Source: an uncultured Aquimarina sp.
Lineage (GTDB): Bacteria > Bacteroidota > Bacteroidia > Flavobacteriales > Flavobacteriaceae
Reading direction: 5' to 3'
NCBI GenBank assembly: GCA_947498595.1
Contig: CANMKX010000023.1
Location: forward strand, 1 to 60,587
DNA length: 60,587 nucleotides
The notes beneath the pieces are model-generated. The model ran no database searches. It was not told where the DNA came from and saw only the letters and a list, made by a program, of their open reading frames with translations. A program made the translations under genes and the position numbers. Positions 54,236 through 60,587 of this stretch are shown in pieces; the stretch's first letter is position 1, and each line of letters begins with the position of its first letter.

Positions 54236-55366
54236 CTATTTATTCTCAAAAAAATTAAAAATTTGTGCTATAATATAACTTTGTTGTTCTTGTTCTAACT
54301 CATAATACAAAGGCAATCTCAGCAATCTTTCTGAAAAACTTTCGCAATTTTCCAGCAATTTTCTTTCATACCTACTACTATAGTATTCACTAGTATGCAA
54401 AGGAACATAATGAAAAACACTTTGAACATTCTGCTCTAACAAATACGCTATTAGAGATGTTCTTTCATCTATATTTTTACATAAAATATAAAACAAATGT
54501 CCATTTATAGTTGCATAATCTGGAACTTTGGGTAATTGAATAAATTCTTTATCACCAAGTTCTTTTAATTGATGATAATAATAAAACCATAATTCTTTTC
54601 TTCGTTTCTGAATTTTATTAATATTCTCTAATTGAGCATATAAAAAAGCGGCGGTAACATCTGATGGTAAATAAGAAGAACCTACATCTACCCATGAATA
54701 TTTATCTATTTCACCTCTAAAAAAAGCAGATCTATTAGTTCCCTTTTCCCAAACAATTTCAGCTCTATTGTCAAATTGATCGTCGTTAATCACAAGCATC
54801 CCTCCTTCTCCAGAAATAATATTTTTAGTTTCATGGAATGAAAAAGCTGATAAATGACCAATACTCCCTAGTGGTTTTTCTTTGTAATACGAATCAACTG
54901 CTTGTGCCGCATCTTCTATAACATATATGCTGTTTTTTTTAGCTAATTTCATAATTGCATCCATATCACAAGCTACTCCTGCATAATGAACTACAACTAT
55001 AGCTTTCGTTTTAGGTGTAATTAATATTTCTAAAAGCTCAGCATCCATATTTGGATTATTTCTCGAACTATCCGCAAAAATCACTTTCGCTCCTCTTAAT
55101 ATAAAGGCATTTGCTGTAGAAACAAATGTATATGACGGCATTATCACTTCATCCCCTTCTTTAATATCAATTAAAATAGCAGCCATTTCTAAAGCATCTG
55201 TACATGATGATGTTAACAGACAATTTCTGAAATTAAATTTTTCTTTAAAAAAATTGTGACACTTTTTTGTATAATATCCGTTTCCCGATATTTTCCCACG
55301 AGTTACTGCATCTTTAATATAATACAGTTCGTCTCCAGTCATATAAGGTTTATTAAAGGGGATCAT
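54236..55366 (-). CDS. rffA: dTDP-4-amino-4,6-dideoxygalactose transaminase (RffA/WecE)
   Basis: 376-residue PLP-dependent aminotransferase of the DegT/DnrJ/EryC1 family. It makes dTDP-4-amino-4,6-dideoxygalactose from the 4-keto sugar, a step in Fuc4NAc/ECA-type surface sugars. N-terminal I-P-F-N-K-P and T-S-S-C-T-D-A-L-E-M near 54-63 are typical. The PLP Lys is in S-F-H-E-T-K-N-I near residue 181 and E-D-A-A-Q-A near residue 152. It is followed by the HTTM-like gene and a broken acyltransferase gene upstream, so the sugar may be only partly decorated. Confidence 0.92.
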   Translation of the reverse strand: MIPFNKPYMTGDELYYIKDAVTRGKISGNGYYTKKCHNFFKEKFNFRNCLLTSSCTDALEMAAILIDIKEGDEVIMPSYTFVSTANAFILRGAKVIFADSSRNNPNMDAELLEILITPKTKAIVVVHYAGVACDMDAIMKLAKKNSIYVIEDAAQAVDSYYKEKPLGSIGHLSAFSFHETKNIISGEGGMLVINDDQFDNRAEIVWEKGTNRSAFFRGEIDKYSWVDVGSSYLPSDVTAAFLYAQLENINKIQKRRKELWFYYYHQLKELGDKEFIQLPKVPDYATINGHLFYILCKNIDERTSLIAYLLEQNVQSVFHYVPLHTSEYYSSRYERKLLENCESFSERLLRLPLYYELEQEQQSYIIAQIFNFFENK

Positions 55367-55372
55367 AATATA

Positions 55373-55861
55373 TTATTTTGGGTTCCAAATAAATTGTGGT
55401 TGATTAGCTTTCCATTTTAATTTCCCTATTACTTCCCATGGATTCTTAATATTTTTTTCCAATAAATCTTTTTTCCATTCAAATGACACATCAATTTTTT
55501 TCTTAACAATTTCAAACTCTTGATCATTCACTAAATTCATTCCTATATAAGCATAAATCATATGATACTCATAGCTAGTCATACTCGAAATAAACACCAA
55601 TGTTAATATGTAATTTAGAACAGAAACCCATCGTGTTTTATATCCAACAATGAATAACAATAGTAGAACCATCCAAAATAATAATAAAATTTCATTATTA
55701 GGAAAATGGGGAGTTAAATATGGAATTTCATCAAAATACAACTGATTATATCTAAACAGGTGAATTATTTCAAATAAAAAGTTTATCCCATAAAAAATTC
55801 TAAAAATTGCTAATCCTTTACTCGAAATCTCTTTAAATAAGTAATTATATATTTTCTCCAA
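55373..55861 (-). CDS. Shortened HTTM-like membrane protein
   Basis: 162 residues with a TTG start at 55861. It begins K-G-L-A-I-F-R-I-F-Y-G-I-N-F, the typical start of HTTM-domain proteins, and contains three or four helices to about residue 110. The rest reads D-Q-E-F-E-I-V-K-K-K as a soluble end, whereas usual HTTM proteins are over 400 residues with more helices. It therefore seems to be an internally deleted or C-terminally lost form. It is 6 nt upstream of rffA. Confidence 0.55.
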   Translation of the reverse strand: MEKIYNYLFKEISSKGLAIFRIFYGINFLFEIIHLFRYNQLYFDEIPYLTPHFPNNEILLLFWMVLLLLFIVGYKTRWVSVLNYILTLVFISSMTSYEYHMIYAYIGMNLVNDQEFEIVKKKIDVSFEWKKDLLEKNIKNPWEVIGKLKWKANQPQFIWNPK

Positions 55862-55883
55862 TATTCTGAAAATTAAAAATTCA

Positions 55884-56540
55884 TTAAACCTTAGTATTCT
55901 GACCTCCTAAATAAAATAATTCTGTTCCTGGAAAAGAATACACACCATCTTTAATAGTGTTTTTCTTTATCACACTTCCACATCCTATAATACATCTATC
56001 TTCTATTATAACATGATCTCTTATCGTAGCATTTAATCTTATAAAACAATTATTTTTTACTACAACTTTTCCAGAAACAACAACTGAAGGTCCAAAAAAA
56101 CAATGATCTCTAATTGATGAGTGATGCGCAATGACACAACCACTCCATAACACATTATTTACACCTATTTTTGTTCCATATTCTACTATACATCCATCAA
56201 AAATAAAAGAACCTTCACCTATATTATTAGCATCCCATACATTAGATTTTGGACTTATATATGTTAATATTGAATACCTTTCTCTTTTGCTTCATCAAAT
56301 AATCGCTTCCTCAATGTATTATTTTCTCTAGGCCCCACTGCTATTAATAACATAATATCATCTACAGAGAAAAAAGTTTCTAGATTTTCAAAATCTATAA
56401 CGTCTAAGCTGCAAAATTTTTCGCCTGCATTATATTCTTTCTATACAGAAAAAGCAACAACTTCTCTCTCCATCTCTCTTTAAGTATTGATAAGCCACTT
56501 CTGCTAAATACCCAGTACCTATAATAACAACATCTTTCAT
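55884..56540 (-). pseudogene. Broken NeuD-like acyltransferase gene
   Basis: Reading from ATG at 56540, M-K-D-V-V-I-I-G-T-G-Y-L-A-E-V begins a NeuD-family sugar O/N-acyltransferase (Rossmann-like N-terminus and left-handed beta-helix). Three lesions interrupt it: a shift within the GA tract at 56461-56471 (two nt missing relative to the open frame), a TAG at 56441-56443, and a missing T at about 56263-56268 (CAATATTAACA). After the last lesion the beta-helix is intact (residues 1-89 of the open tail at 56153-55884, with W-S-G-C-V-I-A-H-H-S-S-I-R-D). The full product would be about 219 residues. Probably non-functional. Confidence 0.8.
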
Positions 56541-57455
56541 TTATTTATATACTTTAGCAACTACTGTAAGTGGTCGATCTTTAATTTCATTAAAAATTTT
56601 AGACAAATAAATGCCTAAAACACCTATACAACTAATAATAAGACCGCTCAAAAACCAAATAGAAACAATCAATGACGACCACCCTATTAAATAATCCTTA
56701 TAAAATGCTGCTTTTATTCCAAAATATAGAATTCCTATAAATGAAGTTAAACTAACAATTAATCCCAAATAAAAAACATAAATCAATAATCTATTAGATG
56801 TAGCAGTTATTGCATTAACCAAAAGACTCATTCTTTTCTTAAAAGTATAAGTAGTATCCGGTCTTGATCCTTTTTGAACAGGAACCGATATCTGCGAAAA
56901 ACCTACAAGAGCAAATACCCCTCCAAGAAACAACTCTTTTTCTTTAAATTCTTTTAATGATTCTACATAATTGCTTTTCATTAAACGAGCCATTAATATA
57001 TTTTCTTCAATTGTCACTTCAGACATTAGGTTAAATATTTTATAAAAAAAGAAGCCTGAAATTTTTTCCAAATACTTCCCTTTTCTCTTATTCTGGACAC
57101 CATATACAACTTCTACGTTTTGCTGATCCATTGTCAAATAAAATTCCAGTAATAGCTCCGGTGGTTCTTCTAAATCAATATCTAACAAAAAAACATAATC
57201 TCCAGTTACATAATTCATTCCTGTCATTATAGCCTTATGATGTCCAAAATTCCTAGATAGTTCAACTAATTTAACATTGGTATCTTCATCACGTAATTTT
57301 AAAACTTCTAAATTTGAATTATCAGGTGATCCGTCATTCACAAAAATAATTTCATAATCCTCTGTAAGTTTCAAAAGAGTAGTAATCATTCTTTCATAAA
57401 ATTCAATAACAAATCTTTCTGATTTATATAGGGTAGTGACTACAGATATTTTCAT
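56541..57455 (-). CDS. GT2 glycosyltransferase with two C-terminal helices
   Basis: About 304 residues from the ATG at 57455 (a TTG two codons upstream is possible). Family 2 glycosyltransferase of the GtrB/ArnC/DPM1-like group, transferring a sugar to undecaprenyl phosphate. N-terminal V-V-T-T-L-Y-K-S-E-R-F; metal motif L-D-I-D-L-E-E-P-P near residue 92; nucleotide contacts V-N-D-G-S-P-D-N. Two transmembrane helices near 228-250 and 262-287 anchor it. The stop lies next to the pseudogene's ATG. It is part of the minus-strand glycan cluster. Confidence 0.9.
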   Translation of the reverse strand: MKISVVTTLYKSERFVIEFYERMITTLLKLTEDYEIIFVNDGSPDNSNLEVLKLRDEDTNVKLVELSRNFGHHKAIMTGMNYVTGDYVFLLDIDLEEPPELLLEFYLTMDQQNVEVVYGVQNKRKGKYLEKISGFFFYKIFNLMSEVTIEENILMARLMKSNYVESLKEFKEKELFLGGVFALVGFSQISVPVQKGSRPDTTYTFKKRMSLLVNAITATSNRLLIYVFYLGLIVSLTSFIGILYFGIKAAFYKDYLIGWSSLIVSIWFLSGLIISCIGVLGIYLSKIFNEIKDRPLTVVAKVYK

Positions 57456-57457
57456 TC

Positions 57458-58147
57458 TCAAAAACTTTTTAAATAGGCAATTGATTCGGGTCCCAGATTA
57501 AATAATACATCCAAAATACTGACACCATGTTCAAAAGGAAAAAATGATTGTTTGTACTCCTTATATCCAGAATATTCCATCCATTCAACATCTATTTCTT
57601 CGTTCTTAAATAGCGAAATATCAATATAGCTCTTAGCAGCTGGCCCCGATAAATAAACATTAGCATCTAGTTTTTTACACGCGTCTATTAATCGTTCGTT
57701 TTTATCTCCAGTCAGTTCTAGTGACTTACTACTTATAATTTTTGTAGAAATTCCTAAAATCTCATTGATTTTACAAATAAACTTCTTATTAATTTCGCTT
57801 AAAAGAGAGGTGTTACAGGACTCATATAACTCTTTAAACTCCTTTTTATAATTATTAAAAAAAGGAGCTCTTCCATAAACTGCTTCTAATGTTTTCCAGT
57901 GCTTAACATTCCAGTTTTTCTGAGCTATTTCTGTCTCATTAATTAATTGATCCAATTTCTTTTGTTTAACAGGAATTGTAATCCAATTTAAACCATTCTT
58001 GGTTTGAATCAAATTACGATTCCGCCAATCATTTTTGGTATACTGTACATCATCATACAAAACAAATGTATCTACCATATTAATCATATCAAAATAACCT
58101 TTCCAAGGAATATAATTAGATTGACATATCGCTATTTTCTTTTTCAA
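57458..58147 (-). CDS. WbqC-like family protein
   Basis: 229 residues. The start is a TTG at 58147 with no close ATG, and the N-terminus overlaps the end of the DUF2304 gene by 32 nt. WbqC-like hallmarks are I-C-Q-S-N-Y-I-P-W-K-G-Y-F, D-D-V-Q-Y-T-K-N-D-W-R-N-R-N and the late Y-L-S-G-P-A-A-K-S-Y. WbqC proteins occur in O-antigen and other polysaccharide loci. The catalytic role is not established. Confidence 0.86.
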   Translation of the reverse strand: MKKKIAICQSNYIPWKGYFDMINMVDTFVLYDDVQYTKNDWRNRNLIQTKNGLNWITIPVKQKKLDQLINETEIAQKNWNVKHWKTLEAVYGRAPFFNNYKKEFKELYESCNTSLLSEINKKFICKINEILGISTKIISSKSLELTGDKNERLIDACKKLDANVYLSGPAAKSYIDISLFKNEEIDVEWMEYSGYKEYKQSFFPFEHGVSILDVLFNLGPESIAYLKSF

Positions 58148-58487
58148 TATTTTTCTTTATTAGACGCTCCTTTAAAATAGCTAATTCTTGAGTTAATTTT
58201 TTATTCTGATCTTGTAATTTTGATACAACAATACTAAGATGGAGAAGATAAACAAAAATCACAAATATACTTGCAGTAAAAACAAAATTAGGTGGATCAT
58301 AAATACCAAATAAATCAGAAACAAAATCCAACCCTTTTCTCCAAAAAGAAAATACAATCAAGAAAAAAGTACATAAAATCCAAACTATAGAATATTCTTC
58401 TCTTAATTTTCCTTTTACAATCAATCTAATTACAAAAAATGTAAACATTAGACTTATTAATATAGATATCAATTGAATTTTTCCCAT
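58116..58487 (-). CDS. DUF2304 family membrane protein
   Basis: 123 residues (ATG at 58487; a GTG is one codon upstream). About three helices (I-S-I-L-I-S-L-M-F-T-F-F near 8-20, W-I-L-C-T-F-F-L-I-V-F near 36-46, F-V-F-T-A-S-I-F-V-I-F near 68-78) and a charged coiled-coil end (K-L-Q-D-Q-N-K-K-L-T-Q-E-L). DUF2304 proteins lie next to GT2 glycosyltransferases in glycan clusters and are thought to help in polyprenyl-linked transfer. It lies 7 nt from the following GT2 gene. Confidence 0.83.
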   Translation of the reverse strand: MGKIQLISILISLMFTFFVIRLIVKGKLREEYSIVWILCTFFLIVFSFWRKGLDFVSDLFGIYDPPNFVFTASIFVIFVYLLHLSIVVSKLQDQNKKLTQELAILKERLIKKNIEKENSDMSI

Positions 58488-58494
58488 CACATTT

Positions 58495-59208
58495 TTATTT
58501 CCTTGATTTTATTCTAATAAAAGTATAAAAAATAGCTAAAGTAACTTTTACCATATAATAAATTGATGATACAAAATTAATAGATGATACACCTCCTTGA
58601 CGTTCTTTCATCATAACAGGTATTTCTTTAATCAAAAAACCTTGTAGATTAAATAAGACTATAGCTTCTGGTTCTGGATAATCATCAGGGTAATAATCAC
58701 ACAAAACAGATACAACATCTTTAGTAACCATTCTAAAACCTGAAGTACAATCTGTAATAATAATCCCTAATAAAATCTTGTTTAAAAATTGAAAATACTG
58801 AATTCCAAACCTTCTCAACAATGAAGATTGAAACCCTTCTTTAGTAATAAATCGAGAACCTATTACTACATCGACGTTATTCTCAGAAATTTCTTTAAAT
58901 AACAATTCTATGGCATCAACAGGGTGTTGACCATCACCATCTACTTGGATAGCATAATCGTATTCATTAATAGATGCATATTTATATCCCGTTTGAACAG
59001 CACCTCCTATTCCTAAATTAAAAGGCAAATTTAATAATACACAATCCAATTTCTCTACTATAAAAGCTGTAGCATCTGTTGAACAATCGTTAACAACTAT
59101 AGGATCAGCTTTAAATAACGAAGATTTAATATTATGCACATCTTTTACTACTTGAGCTATATTTTTAGCCTCATTGTAAGCAGGTATTATAATAGCTATT
59201 CTTTTCAT
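58495..59208 (-). CDS. DPM1-like GT2 glycosyltransferase
   Basis: 237 residues. I-I-I-P-A-Y-N-E-A-K-N-I near residue 8, V-V-N-D-C-S-T-D-A-T, L-P-F-N-L-G-I-G-G-A-V-Q-T and the metal motif Q-V-D-G-D-G-Q-H-P near residue 91 are the DPM1/polyprenol-phosphate sugar transferase signature. There is one weak C-terminal helix (about 212-230). It is the first gene of the minus-strand glycan transcript, probably initiating from between it and tRNA-Gly. Confidence 0.9.
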   Translation of the reverse strand: MKRIAIIIPAYNEAKNIAQVVKDVHNIKSSLFKADPIVVNDCSTDATAFIVEKLDCVLLNLPFNLGIGGAVQTGYKYASINEYDYAIQVDGDGQHPVDAIELLFKEISENNVDVVIGSRFITKEGFQSSLLRRFGIQYFQFLNKILLGIIITDCTSGFRMVTKDVVSVLCDYYPDDYPEPEAIVLFNLQGFLIKEIPVMMKERQGGVSSINFVSSIYYMVKVTLAIFYTFIRIKSRK

Positions 59209-59252
59209 TGTGATATAAATCTACAAAGAATATTAAAATATAGATATAAAAA

Positions 59253-59278
59253 AAGCTTCATTTATACAAATGAAGCTT
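59253..59278 (-). terminator. tRNA-Gly terminator
   Basis: AAGCTTCATTT / AAATGAAGCTT stem with a 4-nt loop and a run of seven T on the minus strand, starting 4 nt after the tRNA 3' end. Confidence 0.85.
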
Positions 59279-59281
59279 AAG

Positions 59282-59354
59282 AGCGGGAGACCAGGTTCGA
59301 ACTGGCGACATTCAGCTTGGAAGGCTGACGCTCTACCAACTGAGCTACTCCCGC
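59282..59354 (-). tRNA. tRNA-Gly (anticodon TCC)
   Basis: A 73-nt cloverleaf on the minus strand. The acceptor GCGGGAG pairs with CTCCCGC; the D arm is GCTCAGTTGGTAGAGC; the anticodon stem TCAGC/GCTGA frames TCC; the T arm contains GGTTCGAA in reverse orientation. The discriminator is T and CCA is not encoded. A terminator follows at once. Confidence 0.97.
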
Positions 59355-59652
59355 ATTACGAGTGCAAATATAAGCTTTAAAAAAGCTTAATTCCAAACAA
59401 AAAAAGTCTTTTTCAATAAAAAAAACTTAATGTTCTCATAACAAACAAAATACATTCAATCTAAATAATTTGGTATTTTAACTAAAAAAAATTGCTATTC
59501 ATCGAAAGTTTACTAGATATTCATCGACCATTTTATTAGCAATCACTAAGATTTTTATATCTTTACGCAATATTTTATAAAGGGAATAAGGAATATAAAA
59601 CCATATATAAAGTATTAAATACCATCAACCCAACAATGAAATCGCCTACAAT
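59355..59652. other. Non-coding spacer upstream of collagen-like gene
   Basis: About 300 nt of AT-rich sequence. It holds the tRNA's upstream region and a weak -7-like TATCTTTA at 59558-59565, one mismatch from TAnnTTTG. I see nothing else. Confidence 0.5.
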
Positions 59653-60587
59653 ATGAAGATAAAATTACTTTCCATCATATTTATGCTTGCTGTAGCCTAT
59701 GCCTCACAGGCACAAGTAAAAGTTGGAGAAAACCCTGACACAATAGATACCGCTTCAATTTTAGAGCTAGATAGTCCAGATAAAGTTTTTGTACTTACAA
59801 GAGTAAATAATGCTCAAATGAATGCAATAACTCCTCTCAATGGTGCATTAATCTATAATATTGAACAAAACTGTTTATTTCAATTCAGCAACAATACTTG
59901 GAATAGTTTATGTGCTGCATCAAATGATGATCAAACAATTTCTTTCGATTCTACCACTAATATTTTAACATTAGAAAATGGTGGAGCTGTTAATTTATCA
60001 TCTCTCATAAATGATCCAGATTCGGATCCCACAAACGAAATTCAAACACTAAGTAAAGCCGGAACAACTATTACGTTATCTAATGGTGGTGGTAGTATCA
60101 ATGAAACTATTTCCACTTTAGTAAATAATGGAGATGGAACTTTTACGTATACTGCAGAAAATGGTGTTACTACAAACATAGGTGTTATTGGAGCAACGGG
60201 TGCTACTGGAGCACAAGGTATTCAAGGAAATACAGGTGCTACTGGAGCGCAAGGTATTCAAGGAAATACAGGTGCTACTGGGGCACAAGGTATCCAAGGA
60301 AACACAGGTGCTACTGGAGCTCAAGGTATTCAAGGAAATACGGGTGCTACTGGTGCACAAGGAAATATAGGAGTTACTGGTGCTACTGGAGCGCAAGGAA
60401 TTCAAGGAAATACGGGTGCTACTGGAGCGCAAGGTATTCAAGGAAATACAGGTGCTACTGGAGCGCAAGGAATCCAAGGAAACACGGGTGCTACTGGAGC
60501 GCAAGGAATCCAAGGGAATACAGGTGCTACTGGAGCGCAAGGTATTCAAGGAAATACAGGTGCTACTGGAGCTCAAGGTATTCAAGG
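59653..60587 (+). CDS. Collagen-like repeat exported protein (3' end outside the window)
   Basis: ORF with no stop before the window ends, at least 311 residues. A signal peptide ends at A-S-Q-A-Q. A short N-terminal domain (about 22-165) has [11 protein letters not shown], Trp-rich [10 protein letters not shown] and a linker. Then Gly-X-Y triplets begin at about residue 178. The repeat is twelve residues, [12 protein letters not shown]. This makes a triple-helix stalk typical of secreted/appendage proteins of Flavobacteria and phage tail fibres. An opposite-strand open frame at 60118-60585 is a shadow of the repeats. Confidence 0.85.
   Translation, partial: MKIKLLSIIFMLAVAYASQAQVKVGENPDTIDTASILELDSPDKVFVLTRVNNAQMNAITPLNGALIYNIEQNCLFQFSNNTWNSLCAASNDDQTISFDSTTNILTLENGGAVNLSSLINDPDSDPTNEIQTLSKAGTTITLSNGGGSINETISTLVNNGDGTFTYTAENGVTTNIGVIGATGATGAQGIQGNTGATGAQGIQGNTGATGAQGIQGNTGATGAQGIQGNTGATGAQGNIGVTGATGAQGIQGNTGATGAQGIQGNTGATGAQGIQGNTGATGAQGIQGNTGATGAQGIQGNTGATGAQGIQ
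60199..60587 (+). repeat. 36-bp tandem repeat coding collagen-like triplets
   Basis: Ten full 36-bp units at 60199-60558 and part of an eleventh. All code [12 protein letters not shown] with synonymous changes (ACA/ACG, GCG/GCA/GCT, GGT/GGA), except the fifth unit at 60343-60378, which reads [12 protein letters not shown]. The high identity suggests recent expansion; the array continues beyond the window. Confidence 0.95.

Noticed and set aside
60118..60585. Minus-strand ORF of 155 codons rich in Ser, Thr and Leu
   Set aside because: It is the reverse-strand shadow of the collagen-like repeats; no start signal or homologous plan is visible.
60199..60587. Possible CRISPR array of 36-bp repeats
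   Set aside because: The units are adjacent with no spacers and translate in frame as Gly-X-Y collagen triplets following a signal peptide.

Overview
This AT-rich window reads as chromosomal DNA of a marine-type Flavobacteriaceae (Bacteroidetes). The signs are single-chain SecDF, a RffA-type transaminase in a surface-sugar locus, kynurenine 3-monooxygenase and kynureninase, a signal-peptide TPR-CHAT protein beside an ECF sigma factor, many lipoproteins, no recognisable Shine-Dalgarno sequences, and repeated promoters of the Bacteroidetes type (-7 box TAnnTTTG, -33 TTG). I do not assign a genus. No transposase, integrase, phage or CRISPR locus is visible.

Layout. 1-12.5 kb is mostly housekeeping: a DUF1361 membrane protein, creD, a DUF192 lipoprotein, secDF, mdh, gyrB, asnB, a DUF2911 protein. 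12.55-14.33 kb looks empty but holds three modules on the minus strand. Each has a GGGG/CCCC palindrome about 149 bp upstream of a TAnnTTTG box and an ATG 26-28 nt after it. Two modules encode related 32-residue micropeptides (16 of 32 identical); the third is decayed. Two of the modules end in a 23-bp terminator stem kept through G-U wobbles. This is the best candidate for an undescribed system here. 14.3-24.4 kb carries lpxD, queE, a RidA-like lipoprotein, a HerA-like ATPase, a cupin, an alpha/beta hydrolase, rluF, a VOC protein, a lipoprotein and an aldehyde dehydrogenase.

24.4-31 kb has kmo and kynU, separated by an AraC regulator with DoxX, NTF2-like and CMD/AhpD-like genes; two of these genes share a 34-bp upstream operator. 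31-36.6 kb is a sigma factor/membrane TPR protein pair (a likely anti-sigma partner), divergent from a small secreted Gly-Asn-repeat protein and a 903-residue TPR-CHAT protein. The 3' end and terminator of the CHAT gene are triplicated in tandem with variable 14-bp repeats. 36.6-49.2 kb holds an O-methyltransferase, a subtilisin lipoprotein, TatA, an M1 peptidase with a DUF6702 partner, a BNR-repeat protein, a membrane AraC regulator, two carboxypeptidase-regulatory-like proteins, pepE and glsA.

49.3-59.2 kb is a glycan/glycosyltransferase region: two membrane glycosyltransferase-like TPR proteins and a small TPR protein with a shared C-terminal repeat, then a minus-strand run of rffA, a shortened HTTM-like gene, a broken neuD-type acyltransferase, two GT2 enzymes, a WbqC-like protein and a DUF2304 protein. 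A tRNA-Gly(TCC) follows. The window ends inside a secreted collagen-like protein made of 36-bp repeats.
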